Shown piece by piece: positions 44,864 to 52,882 of a DNA stretch of 64,000 nt (position 1 is the stretch's first letter; the number at the start of each line of letters is the position of its first letter). Under the pieces are notes generated by a model. That model worked only from the letters and a program-made list of their open reading frames with translations, was not told where the DNA came from and ran no database searches. The position numbers and the translations under genes were made by a program. This DNA comes from Halobellus sp. LT62 (GTDB lineage Archaea > Halobacteriota > Halobacteria > Halobacteriales > Haloferacaceae), in contig NZ_JAYEZO010000002.1 of assembly GCF_037031285.1 (NCBI RefSeq), forward strand, positions 682,001 to 746,000, given 5' to 3'.

Positions 44864-45556
44864 CTACCGATCGACGCCGCTGTCGTTCGCACCGTCCGTA
44901 CGCTCACCCGCCTCGTCGCCGTAGCGATCACAGTACCACTCGTAGGCGGTCGGTCCGACCAAGAGCGCGGCGGTCGCGCCGGCGGCGACGACCACGCGGA
45001 GGTCGAACACGTCCAGTACGTCGCTCGCGACGAGCGACTCCGCGGACGCGCCCGCGAGCACGCCCGCGACGACCCACGGGATCTCGCCGATCGCCGTTCC
45101 GAGGAGGAACGTCGAGAGCCGAACGCCCGCGATGCCGGCGGCGACGCTCACGACGTCCGAGGGCGCGGGTACGAGGCGGCTGGCGACGACGCTCCGGACG
45201 CCGCCCGTGTGATCGACGAACGCCTCGCCCGCGTCGGCGAGCTCTCCTACCCGCCCGTAGCGCCGCGCGAGCAGAAACGGCGGGACGCTGGTCAGCGTGA
45301 CGAGCGCGAGCGCGAGGGGGAACCCCGCGAGGCCGAGGCCGTAGCCGAGCAGGACGGCCAAAAGCGTCGTCGGCCACGCGAGGAGCGGCCGCACGGCTGC
45401 GAGCGCGATGGAGGCGAAGATGAGGCGCACTGGATCGGCGACCAGCCACGCGGCGCGCGCGAGCACTACGTCCGGCGAGGCGACGACCGCGACCGCGACG
45501 ACGGCGGCGATCGTCCCCCCGAGCGCGACGCGCACGCGCAGGCGGGAGCGGTCCAT
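44864..45556 (-). CDS. TVP38/TMEM64-family membrane protein
   Basis: A 230-residue membrane protein with about six helices. WPTTLLAVLLGYGLGLAGFPLALALVTLTSVPPFLLARRYGR and ASRLVPAPSDVVSVAAGIAGVRLSTFLLGTAIGEIPWVVAGVLAG are the conserved halves of the SNARE-associated (DedA-related VTT) domain. These proteins are thought to move lipids between leaflets or carry ions; the archaeal role is unknown. Downstream, an Ala/Glu repeat tail lies in another frame (44803-44870), hinting that the C-terminus was once longer. Confidence 0.83.
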   Translation of the reverse strand: MDRSRLRVRVALGGTIAAVVAVAVVASPDVVLARAAWLVADPVRLIFASIALAAVRPLLAWPTTLLAVLLGYGLGLAGFPLALALVTLTSVPPFLLARRYGRVGELADAGEAFVDHTGGVRSVVASRLVPAPSDVVSVAAGIAGVRLSTFLLGTAIGEIPWVVAGVLAGASAESLVASDVLDVFDLRVVVAAGATAALLVGPTAYEWYCDRYGDEAGERTDGANDSGVDR

Positions 45557-45626
45557 CGTCTCCCCGTCGCCGCCCCGCGGGCATAACAGTTATTTTGTCG
45601 CTGTGGCTCCGAGAGAGGGTCAGACC

Positions 45627-46148
45627 GTGGCCGACGACGAACAGCGAGATCTCGCGGCGTTCGACGAGGACGGTAGCGAACGCGACGCCGAGATCGACGG
45701 CGAACGAGACTCTGAGAGCGACTGCACTGTCCCTGGAGCCGACAGCGACCCGGCCATCCCGAGCGAGGGCACACCCGTCGCTGAACTCGATCAGCGCGAA
45801 CGCGTCGAACTCGGCGTCGACCTCCTCGCGCATATCGAAACCGAGTCGCTCTCGCTTTCGGACGCCGTCGACAGAATCGAGTCGGTGACGACGAACCCCT
45901 CGCTCACGAGAGAAATTCTCGATACCGCGGAAATGCGGGGAATCATCGAACGCGAAGAGGGACGCCTTCGGACGCGACGCGGCGGGACCTACGTCAGATT
46001 CGAGCAACAGGTCGTCGAGCGCGACGGCGACTTCGAGTGTCGGCGCTGCGGAGCGAGCCTCTCGACGGGGCACTTCGTCCGGTTCGAGGCGGGTGAACTC
46101 GGCCCGTTCGGCCCCTCGTGCGTGCGGAAGATTCTCGGACGGGAGTGA
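45627..46148 (+). CDS. DUF5830 family zinc-ribbon protein
   Basis: A 173-residue protein starting at GTG 45627. The first 55 residues are acidic and disordered. The core VELGVDLLAHIETESLSLSDAVDRIESVTTNP forms a helical, winged-helix-like segment, and the C-terminus FECRRCGASLSTGHFVRFEAGELGPFGPSCVRKI has a CxxC and a later Cys typical of a zinc site in DUF5830. It may bind nucleic acid; activity is unknown. The 80-bp element copy 2 begins four bases after the stop codon. Confidence 0.8.
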   Translation: MADDEQRDLAAFDEDGSERDAEIDGERDSESDCTVPGADSDPAIPSEGTPVAELDQRERVELGVDLLAHIETESLSLSDAVDRIESVTTNPSLTREILDTAEMRGIIEREEGRLRTRRGGTYVRFEQQVVERDGDFECRRCGASLSTGHFVRFEAGELGPFGPSCVRKILGRE

Positions 46149-46152
46149 GGGA

Positions 46153-46232
46153 TAGTAGCGTTTGCAACTGATTATCCATCTGATCGCACGACAGCGTGCG
46201 ATCGAGTGGGTGCAGACTCGCAAACGCTACTA
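46153..46232 (+). mobile_element. 80-bp double-hairpin element, copy 2
   Basis: The ends are TAGTAGCGTTTGC and GCAAACGCTACTA, a perfect 13-bp inverted repeat. Relative to copy 1 the A-T pair of GCATTTG/CAAATGC is G-C here, in both arms. The centre is GATCGCACG-acag-CGTGCGATC. It lies between the stop codons of two convergent genes, separated by only 3-4 bp on either side. The right flank has TA and the left GA, so one copy of the target repeat may be altered. Confidence 0.83.
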
Positions 46233-46235
46233 TAG

Positions 46236-47486
46236 CTACCGCCCGCGACGGAGTTCTTCGATGAGCTGTTCGACCAACTCGCGCTGGGCCCGCAGTTCGG
46301 CGTTCTGCCGCTCGACCGTCTCTCGGAGCTCGGAGAGCGCTTCGAGCATCTGCTCGTCGGCCGTCGGAGCGGCCGCCTCGAAGCCCGAACCCGCGAATCC
46401 GGGATCGGGGGATTTCGACTCGCCTTCGCCGGTCGCCTGCGTCCGTTCGAGCGCGTCTGCCGTCTCGGACCCGTCGTCGATCGGTTCAGTCAACTCCGAT
46501 TCCGGCGGTTCAGCGCCCGAAGCGGACGGGTCGACACTTGCGTCAGTGGCATCGGCGTCGACGCCGGAGTCGCGCTGGGGGCTTCCGCCGCGAGTCTGTA
46601 CCGGTTCGGGATCCGCGCCCGCGTCCGCCGGTCCGTCTTCGGGGGGCCGCTCGACCTGTTGGGCGAGCGCGTCGACGTCCTGTCTCGTCGGTTCCTCCGA
46701 CGGCGACGCTTCGGCCTCACGCGTCGCGTTCGACGGCAACTGCTCGGGCTCGTCGGGATCGGCGATCAACGGATCGGGGCCGTCGCCGAAAGTGACTTCC
46801 TTGCTCTCTGTGTCGTCTGCGGTCTCTGCGTCGGCCTCGTCATCGTCGGGCTCTGCGGCGGCCCGAAGCTCCTCGATCGAGTCGACGTCCCAGTAGGCGA
46901 GAAGCGTCGTCTCCAGGGCGGCGCGAACCGCGCGCGCGTCGTCGTTGGGCGCTTTGAACCGCTCCTGCCGGCCGTTGACCGTCAGGACGACCGACGTGGC
47001 GACGCTGCCGTCCTCGAACGTGAGGTCGGTGACGTCCCCGAAGTGATACGACTCGAAGTCCTCGTCCCACAGGTTCGACCCGATGTGGCGCACGACGCGC
47101 TCGCCCGCGATGGCGACCGTGAGATCGCTGAAGCGGAAGAGCCGCTCCATCGGTTCGTCGGGTTCGAGAACCGCGTTGGCCTTGAGCACGCCCTCGACGA
47201 TCGGGTGGAGGGCGCGTTCGAATCGCTTCGCGGGAAGCGAGATGGTCTGTTCGCCGTCGAGACCGTAATCGAGCGTCACCTTCGCCTTGCGGCGGCCCTC
47301 CGAGACCGTGATTCGTTCTGCCTCGTGGGAGTACTCCTCGACGGACTCATCGGAGAGCAAGCCTTCCGCGCGATAAAGCAGCGTCCGCGTCGGCGTCACG
47401 TACAGTTCGTCCTCGCCGCCGAGGTCGACTCGTGCGACCACGTCCTCGTCGGCGAGGTCGGTCTGGACGATCTCCGGTTGGCTCAT
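46236..47486 (-). CDS. DUF7115-like halophile protein with C-terminal coiled coil
   Basis: A 416-residue soluble protein. Residues 1-215 form a folded domain with repeated beta strands (GGEDELYVTPTRTLLYRAEG, LFRFSDLTVAIAGERVVRHIG, GDVTDLTFEDGSVATSVVLTV), which recalls the PH-like halophile DUF7115 proteins. Residues 215-365 are a long acidic, disordered linker. The last 45 residues (MLEALSELRETVERQNAELRAQRELVEQLIEEL) are a coiled coil. It probably oligomerises through that end. ATG 47486 (MSQPEIVQTD) is chosen. Function unknown. Confidence 0.72.
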   Translation of the reverse strand: MSQPEIVQTDLADEDVVARVDLGGEDELYVTPTRTLLYRAEGLLSDESVEEYSHEAERITVSEGRRKAKVTLDYGLDGEQTISLPAKRFERALHPIVEGVLKANAVLEPDEPMERLFRFSDLTVAIAGERVVRHIGSNLWDEDFESYHFGDVTDLTFEDGSVATSVVLTVNGRQERFKAPNDDARAVRAALETTLLAYWDVDSIEELRAAAEPDDDEADAETADDTESKEVTFGDGPDPLIADPDEPEQLPSNATREAEASPSEEPTRQDVDALAQQVERPPEDGPADAGADPEPVQTRGGSPQRDSGVDADATDASVDPSASGAEPPESELTEPIDDGSETADALERTQATGEGESKSPDPGFAGSGFEAAAPTADEQMLEALSELRETVERQNAELRAQRELVEQLIEELRRGR

Positions 47487-47613
47487 AGATCCGTCCACCG
47501 CCCGTTTCGTCATAAATCCGTGGGTCTTTCCGGCGGTCATCGCCGATCGTACCCACGCGATCGGTGGTCTATCTTGTCGCCGTGGGTGCAACGGATTTGC
47601 ACGGCCGATACTA

Positions 47614-47693
47614 TCGTAGCATTTGCAAATCTTCACTCACACGATCGCACGCTGTCGTGCGATCGGATGAACAATCAGTTACAAATGCTACGA
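47614..47693 (-). mobile_element. 80-bp double-hairpin element, copy 3, inverted
   Basis: Ends TCGTAGCATTTG and CAAATGCTACGA form a perfect 12-bp inverted repeat. TA dinucleotides flank both sides. The centre is GATCGCACG-ctgt-CGTGCGATC. Relative to copies 1 and 2 the outer base pair A-T is C-G in both arms and the spacers read in the opposite orientation. It sits between the DUF7115-like gene and the divergent K+ channel gene. Confidence 0.83.
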
Positions 47694-47760
47694 TAGTCGC
47701 GTGCGACGAAGGTCTCTCACGCCCCGTTCGGTACCCGGTATTTATTCGAACGGGGGCGCA

Positions 47761-49440
47761 ATGAGCGGTCGAGATCTTCGAATGCGGGAACTTCGAGACA
47801 TCAGAGGGTTGCATCCACGGAACCTGACGCAGCGACAGCGGTTGCTAGTGATCTTCGTCACCGGACTCGCTGCCGTCGTCCTCTTTTACACGGTCATCTA
47901 CAACTGGGGGATGGAGACGCTCGAAAACCGGCCGCAGTCGATCTTCCGGTCGTTTCAGACGGTCGTCGAGACGATGACGACGACGGGATACGGCGCGGAC
48001 TCGCCGTGGACGACCCCGGTGATGAATGTGTTGATGGTGACGATCCAACTGACCGGCGTCGTCATCGGATTCGTCACGCTCCGCGTGCTCGTGATCCCGC
48101 TGTTCGAGCGGACGCCGTTGAACCTCGACGACCGCCTCACGTCCAAGAACGACCACGTGGTCATCGCGGAGTACCGCCGTGACACGTACGTTCTCCTCGA
48201 CGAACTCGAAGAGTTAGACGTCGAGTACGTCCTCATCGAATCCGACGAGGAGGAGGCGAAACGCCTCTCCGACGACGGATACCAGGCGATCAACGGCGAT
48301 CCCGAGGAGCGGGCCGACCTCGACCGTGCGTCGATCGAACGGGCGTCGCTTCTCATCACCGACGCCGGCGATCGGACGGCGAGCATCGTCCTGACCGCAC
48401 TGGAGGCGAACGAGGACCTCCGGGTGATCAGCTTCACCGAATCAACGCGACGAAAGGCGGCGCTCGCGGAAGTCGGCGTCGACCGGAGCGTCGCCCCCCA
48501 CGCGCTGATCGGCGAGCGGCTGGCCGAAAAGGCGACGACGCCGGTCGCCGTCGGTGCGTCGCCGGAACCCGGCGACGTCGACATCCGAGAGATACTCGTC
48601 CGTCGGGACAGCCCGCTCCACGGCGTCCGCGTTCGCGATTCGCCGATCGCCACGCATCCGAACCTCACGCTCGTCGCGGGGTGGTTCGACGGCGAGCTGC
48701 GGCTGCCGCCGTCGCCCGATGAGCCCCTGACGCCGAACACCGTCTTGGTCGTCGCCGGTCCCGGCGGGGAGATCGACGAGATGGCCACCGAGATCTCGGG
48801 GATCCGCGCGCGACGCCTCGTGGCACCCTCCCGGGTGATCGTCGCCGGCCTCGGCGAGGGGGGCATCGCGGCCGTCTCGACGCTCCCCGACGACGTGGCA
48901 GTGACGACCGTCGACGAGTCCGCCGAACGGGATCCGGACTACGTCGGCGACGTGAGCGAACCCGAGACCCTTCGAGCGGCCGGTATCGAGGAGGCCTCGG
49001 CGCTGATCGTCACCGTCAGCGACGATTCGATCGCGCTGTTGACGATCGCTATCGCCCGGTCGCTCTCCGACGATGTCGAGATCCTCGCGCGCGTCACCGA
49101 AGCGGCGAAGACGAGAGCGGCGTTCAGAGCCGGCGCGGACTACGTCCTCTCCACGCAGCGAGTGTCCGCCCGACTCGTCGCTTCGGAGGTCCACGGGGAG
49201 CGGGTGATGGATCCGACGAGCCAGATCCGCATCGTTCGCGCGGAGGCCGCCCCGTTCGCCGGCGAGACGCTCGGGGATGTCCGACAGAACGGCGAACGCG
49301 GCTGGACCGTCGTCGCCGTCTCACGCGACGGTGCCGTCCTCACCGACGAGCGGACCGCTATCGAGCGTGACGACGAAGTGTTCGTCGCGGGGAGCGACGA
49401 CGGAATTCAGGCGTTCGATCAGACGTTCCGACCCGGCTAA
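47761..49440 (+). CDS. TrkA-type potassium channel with two regulator domains
   Basis: A 559-residue K+ channel. The selectivity filter is TMTTTGYGADSP near residue 80, between two helices (LLVIFVTGLAAVVLFYTVIYN and VLMVTIQLTGVVIGFVTLRVL). After the pore come an RCK/TrkA-N domain from about residue 130 (DHVVIAEYRRDTYVLLDELEEL), a TrkA-C (IREILVRRDSPLHGVRV), a second TrkA-N (RVIVAGLGEGGIAAVSTLPD) and a second TrkA-C. The tandem RCK arrangement resembles ligand-gated K+ channels. High-salt archaea keep molar K+, and this may gate its flux. Confidence 0.9.
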   Translation: MSGRDLRMRELRDIRGLHPRNLTQRQRLLVIFVTGLAAVVLFYTVIYNWGMETLENRPQSIFRSFQTVVETMTTTGYGADSPWTTPVMNVLMVTIQLTGVVIGFVTLRVLVIPLFERTPLNLDDRLTSKNDHVVIAEYRRDTYVLLDELEELDVEYVLIESDEEEAKRLSDDGYQAINGDPEERADLDRASIERASLLITDAGDRTASIVLTALEANEDLRVISFTESTRRKAALAEVGVDRSVAPHALIGERLAEKATTPVAVGASPEPGDVDIREILVRRDSPLHGVRVRDSPIATHPNLTLVAGWFDGELRLPPSPDEPLTPNTVLVVAGPGGEIDEMATEISGIRARRLVAPSRVIVAGLGEGGIAAVSTLPDDVAVTTVDESAERDPDYVGDVSEPETLRAAGIEEASALIVTVSDDSIALLTIAIARSLSDDVEILARVTEAAKTRAAFRAGADYVLSTQRVSARLVASEVHGERVMDPTSQIRIVRAEAAPFAGETLGDVRQNGERGWTVVAVSRDGAVLTDERTAIERDDEVFVAGSDDGIQAFDQTFRPG

Positions 49441-49459
49441 GGCGACTGTCCGCAGACGC

Positions 49460-50533
49460 TCAGTCGTCTGCGACCGGGTGACTGCTCTCGACGCCGGCCC
49501 CCGTCATCGCGAGGACGTCGTCGAAGAAGCCCAGCGAGTCGTGCGGGCCGGGGTGGGCCTCGGGGTGGTACTGCCGGGTGATGACGTCGAGGTCGTCGTT
49601 CGCGAGGCCCTCGGCGGTGCCGTCGTTGACGTTGACCTGCTTGACGTCGAGCTCGTCGCCGGGGTCGCCGACGGTGTAGCCGTGGTTCTGCGTCGTCATC
49701 ACGACCTGTCCGGAGTCGAGGTCGCGGACGGGCTGGTTGACGCCGCGGTGGCCGAAGTCCATCTTTTCGGTGGTGCCGCCGAGCGCGCGCGCGACGACCT
49801 GCTGGCCGAGGCAGATGCCCGCGATGGGGACCTCGCCGACGTACTCTTCGACGAGCGTCTGGGCGGCCTCGAAGTTCGCCGGGTCGCCCGGGCCGTTCGA
49901 GATGAACAGCAGGTCGGGGTCGATCTCGGCGAGTTCCTCGGGCGTGGTGTCATAGGAGAGCACGTCGACGGTCGCGTTCCGCTCGACGAGCGACTCGACG
50001 ATCGACAGCTTCGCGCCGCAGTCGATGAGCGCGACGTCGATGTCGCCGTCGCCGTAGGTCGTGTGCTCGACGGTGGTGACTTGCTTGCCGATGTCGACGT
50101 GTTCGCTCATCCCCTTGCACTGCTTCAGTTCGGCTTTCGCATCCTCGGGGGTCACGTCCTCGCCGACCGCGATACCGCACTTCATCGCGCCCTCCTCGCG
50201 GATGGAGGTGACGAGATCCCGCGTGTCGATGTGATCGATCGCGGGCACGTTCTCCTCGCTCAGCCACTCGGCGACGTCCTCGGTGAACTCGTGGGCGACC
50301 GCCGCGCGCGGGTGGACGCGGTCGGACTCGAATCGCTCTTCTCGAACGCCGTAGTTTCCGATGAGCGGGTACGAGAAGGTGAGGACCTGTTCCTCGTAGG
50401 AGGGGTCCGTCAGGCTCTCTTCGTAGCCGGTGTACGCAGTCGTGAACACTAACTCGCCGCGGGTCCGTCCCGGAGCGCGTCCGCGGGCCTCGATTACGCG
50501 GCCGTCCTCCAGGGCCAGATAGGCGTCCGACAT
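49460..50533 (-). CDS. carA: Carbamoyl-phosphate synthase small subunit
   Basis: A 357-residue glutamine amidotransferase subunit that supplies ammonia to CarB for arginine and pyrimidine synthesis. The class I active site is IAGICLGQQVVARALG (Cys nucleophile near residue 242); FISNGPGDP is the oxyanion segment and QYHPEAHPGPHD carries the His/Glu pair. The N-terminal CarA domain is intact (ALEDGRVIEARGRAPG, FTTAYTGYEESLTDPSY). carB is not in this window. A TATA box at about 50559-50566 implies a leaderless mRNA. Confidence 0.94.
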   Translation of the reverse strand: MSDAYLALEDGRVIEARGRAPGRTRGELVFTTAYTGYEESLTDPSYEEQVLTFSYPLIGNYGVREERFESDRVHPRAAVAHEFTEDVAEWLSEENVPAIDHIDTRDLVTSIREEGAMKCGIAVGEDVTPEDAKAELKQCKGMSEHVDIGKQVTTVEHTTYGDGDIDVALIDCGAKLSIVESLVERNATVDVLSYDTTPEELAEIDPDLLFISNGPGDPANFEAAQTLVEEYVGEVPIAGICLGQQVVARALGGTTEKMDFGHRGVNQPVRDLDSGQVVMTTQNHGYTVGDPGDELDVKQVNVNDGTAEGLANDDLDVITRQYHPEAHPGPHDSLGFFDDVLAMTGAGVESSHPVADD

Positions 50534-50558
50534 TACGAGAAACGCACGGTATCTGGGG

Positions 50559-50566
50559 GTATAAGT
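50559..50566 (-). promoter_or_regulatory. carA: carA box A
   Basis: On the minus strand CACTTATA/CTTATACC sits about 28 nt before ATG 50533, consistent with transcription starting at the initiation codon. Confidence 0.5.
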
Positions 50567-50583
50567 GTTACTTTCGTAGTTCA

Positions 50584-50600
50584 GTTACGATTTTCGTAAC
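50584..50600. promoter_or_regulatory. 17-bp palindrome, candidate Lrp operator
   Basis: GTTACGA-ttt-TCGTAAC is a perfect palindrome in the 97-bp gap between divergent carA and the Lrp-family gene. It lies about 18-40 nt beyond the carA box A and overlaps the position expected for the lrp box A (28 nt upstream of 50631). Half-site fragments (GTTACTTTCGTA at 50567) are next to it. Confidence 0.6.
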
Positions 50601-50630
50601 CGGTAAGCCCCCAGCGCTCGTTGGGTCCGT

Positions 50631-51053
50631 ATGGACGACCTCGACCGGCAGATCCTCGACATCCTGCGACGGGACGCGCGGACGCCCTACACCGAGATCG
50701 CCTCCCAGATCGGGACCTCCGAGGGGACGGTCAGGAATCGCGTCGAGCGGCTGACCGAGGACGGCGTCATCGAGCGGTTCACCGTCTCGACACGGACAGG
50801 AAATATCAAAGCGATGATCGAGGTCTCGGTGAAAGTCGACGTCGACACCACCGAGATAACAGACCAAATGACTGAGTGGGAGCAGGTCGACTTCGTCTGG
50901 CAAGTTTCGGGAGAAGAGGACGTCGTCCTCGTGGTCGACGCCGCCGACACGCGCGCGGTGAACCAACTCATCACCCGCGCGCGCGAGCTCGACGAGGTGA
51001 AGAACACGAAGACGCGACTCATCCTCGACGAACAACTGGGGCGGTCGCCGTAG
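50631..51053 (+). CDS. Lrp/AsnC-family transcriptional regulator
   Basis: A 140-residue one-component regulator. The HTH is MDDLDRQILDILRRDARTPYTEIASQIGTSEGTVRNRVERLTEDGV; the C-terminal RAM ligand domain begins near residue 65 with IKAMIEVSVKVDVDT and VDFVWQVSGEEDVVLVVDAADTRAVNQLITRAREL. It is divergent from carA, so carA and its own promoter are likely targets through the palindrome at 50584-50600. The effector may be an amino acid, perhaps one tied to arginine or glutamine supply, by inference. Confidence 0.9.
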   Translation: MDDLDRQILDILRRDARTPYTEIASQIGTSEGTVRNRVERLTEDGVIERFTVSTRTGNIKAMIEVSVKVDVDTTEITDQMTEWEQVDFVWQVSGEEDVVLVVDAADTRAVNQLITRARELDEVKNTKTRLILDEQLGRSP

Positions 51054-51121
51054 GCATCGATTGTGCAGTCTCGCGGGCCCGGAACGAATCGTTTTAGTGC
51101 TCGCTGGGGGAAAGAGGGGAT

Positions 51122-51322
51122 ATGGCGATCAAACCCAAATACGTCAAACAGCTCGGAAAGCTGCTCTTAGAGAAGTACCCCGAAGCGTTCAACACGGACT
51201 TCGAGACGAACAAAGAGAGCGTCGCGTCGCTGACGAACGTCGAATCGAAGGGCGTCCGCAACCGCATCGCGGGCTACATCACGCGAAAGAAGGCCGGCTC
51301 GGCTGCCGCTGCCTCGGCGTAA
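51122..51322 (+). CDS. rps17e: 30S ribosomal protein S17e
   Basis: A 66-residue protein. IKPKYVKQLGKLLLEKYPEAFNTDFETNKESVASLTNVESKGVRNRIAGYITR is the archaeal S17e sequence, including the conserved K-x-V-R-N-R-I-A-G-Y-I-T. A short Ala-rich tail replaces the longer eukaryotic end. GTTTTAGTG about 28 nt upstream is a plausible box A, which gives a leaderless mRNA. The function is to bind the small ribosomal subunit. Confidence 0.96.
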   Translation: MAIKPKYVKQLGKLLLEKYPEAFNTDFETNKESVASLTNVESKGVRNRIAGYITRKKAGSAAAASA

Positions 51323-51402
51323 TTGGATATCCGATTCTTGGTAGTTGTCGACGTTGCGAGCGACAGTGCTGGTTCGCTGGATGTCAATCCCCTCGCAACG
51401 AT

Positions 51403-52470
51403 TCATTCCGAAACGAACTCGACGTCGGTGATCTCGAATCGCGCGCCACCGGTGGTCCCGTCGACCACTCGAAGGCTCCACCTGTGGGCGTCGGCCACCC
51501 GCTGGACGATGTGCAGGCCGAACCCGGTTCCCTCCGACGCGGTCGAGTACCCGGGGTCGAACACGCGATTGCGCTCCTCCGGCGGAATCCCTTCGCCTTC
51601 GTCTTCGATGTAGAAGCCCGACTGGAGCGATCCCAGCGTCACGGACACGTCGTGGTCGCCGTGTTCCACCGCGTTCCGATAGAGATTCTCCAAGAGCTGC
51701 TGGAACCGGAGCCGATCGGCGCGGATCGATCGATTCGTCTCGATCGTGAGCGTCGCGTCGGCGGTCGCGACGTTATTCCAGCAGGTTTCACCGAGGTCGG
51801 CGAGATCGATCGTCTCGACCTCCGTCGTCCGGTCGCCGTCCCGTGTATCGGTTAACAGCCCTGAGACCAGTTTCTCCATCCGCGCTAAGGCGTCTTCGAT
51901 GGACTCGTGGTGATCGCTCGGGGCTTCCGCCTCGGCCAGTTCGAGATAGCCCTGTGCGACGCTGAGCGGGTTGCGGAGGTCGTGGGCGACGACGCTTGCG
52001 AACTCGGCCAAGCGTTCGTTCGTCCGCTTTCGGTTCTGTTCTCGCTGCCGGCGCTCGGAGACGTCGCGAGTGTTGACGACGTAGTACCCCTCCGGCGTCG
52101 GATCAGCCGAGGCGACCGATTCGACCCACGTGTACGACCCGTCCGCCCGCAGGTGGCGGTACTCGACCGGTTCGACGGTGTGGATATCGCTTTCGACGAC
52201 GCGCCGAAACGCGTCGACGACTCGCTCGCGGTCGTCCGGATGGAAGTAGTCTCGGACCGCGTCACCGACTAACGCGTCCTGATCGTATCCGTAAATTCGT
52301 TCGATCGACGGGCTTTCGTAGGCGATTGCCCCGTCCGCGTCCAGTACCGTGAGCAGGTTCGTCGAGTGAAGCGGTATCTCTTCGAGCGGGACGGCGGCGT
52401 CGGTGTTGGAGTCGATGTTGGCATTGGCGTCGCTCGTCGACGGCGATTGGGACCCGCTGTCGTCGACCAT
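51403..52470 (-). CDS. PAS sensor histidine kinase
   Basis: A 355-residue soluble kinase. A disordered N-terminus of 30 residues is followed by a PAS/PAC (LLTVLDADGAIAYESPSIERIYGYDQDALVG, FHPDDRERVVDAF, YRHLRADGSYTWVESVASADPTPEGYYVVNTRDVSERRQ). The HisKA H-box is FASVVAHDLRNPLSVAQGYLELAE near residue 160, and the ATPase has N box LLENLYRNAVEHG, G1 EDEGEGIP and G2 GFGLHIV. No membrane helix is present, so the signal is intracellular. The partner regulator is not adjacent. Confidence 0.92.
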   Translation of the reverse strand: MVDDSGSQSPSTSDANANIDSNTDAAVPLEEIPLHSTNLLTVLDADGAIAYESPSIERIYGYDQDALVGDAVRDYFHPDDRERVVDAFRRVVESDIHTVEPVEYRHLRADGSYTWVESVASADPTPEGYYVVNTRDVSERRQREQNRKRTNERLAEFASVVAHDLRNPLSVAQGYLELAEAEAPSDHHESIEDALARMEKLVSGLLTDTRDGDRTTEVETIDLADLGETCWNNVATADATLTIETNRSIRADRLRFQQLLENLYRNAVEHGDHDVSVTLGSLQSGFYIEDEGEGIPPEERNRVFDPGYSTASEGTGFGLHIVQRVADAHRWSLRVVDGTTGGARFEITDVEFVSE

Positions 52471-52534
52471 ACCCAGTGCTTCACATGTCGTGTCTTATGT
52501 CTTTGTGCGGCGGTGTGCTTTCGATGCCGACTTC

Positions 52535-52876
52535 TCAGAAGCGCTCCGCTCGCGCCGCGGCCGTCCACTTCTCTCGCGGCGCGCCGTCGGGCACGCGTCG
52601 GAGGCGACGCCCACTTGTCACCTCGACGCGCCCCGCGAAGGTCCATTTCTCGCCGTTCCACGAATCTCCGGATCTGGCGGCCGCGGCGACTGCGGCGGCC
52701 GCCCGTTCGCCGTCGGCAATGTGCGCAGCCACGGCGACGGCGATGGCGGCGGCCTCCTCCTCGTCAGCGTCGTCAGGGATCGACAGGCAGTCGGCGAGGT
52801 CGGCTCCCTCGCCGGACTTGTCGACATTCTCGTCGACGACGTCGATTTCCTCGGCGGCGACTTTCTCTTCGACCAT
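52535..52876 (-). CDS. pccX: Small subunit of propionyl/acyl-CoA carboxylase (PccX type)
   Basis: A 113-residue acidic protein encoded 6 nt after the pccB stop codon, in the position of the haloarchaeal PccX subunit described for Haloferax propionyl-CoA carboxylase. The sequence has [49 protein letters not shown]. That resembles the small epsilon-like subunits of acyl-CoA carboxylases, with a helix ending in W-x-x-x-x-W. It is needed for holoenzyme activity in the described case. The biotin-carboxylase partner pccA is not in the window. Confidence 0.82.
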   Translation of the reverse strand: MVEEKVAAEEIDVVDENVDKSGEGADLADCLSIPDDADEEEAAAIAVAVAAHIADGERAAAAVAAAARSGDSWNGEKWTFAGRVEVTSGRRLRRVPDGAPREKWTAAARAERF

Positions 52877-52882
52877 CGGCGA

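Noticed and set aside
44254-45300. Plus-strand ORF of 348 codons through the tRNA and TVP38 region
   Set aside because: It crosses a tRNA and an intact membrane-protein gene and has a low-complexity Arg/Ser sequence.
46231-46238. Copy 2 of the 80-bp element as the real C-terminus of the DUF7115-like protein
   Set aside because: The stop codon lies outside the element, and the coiled coil ends naturally before it.
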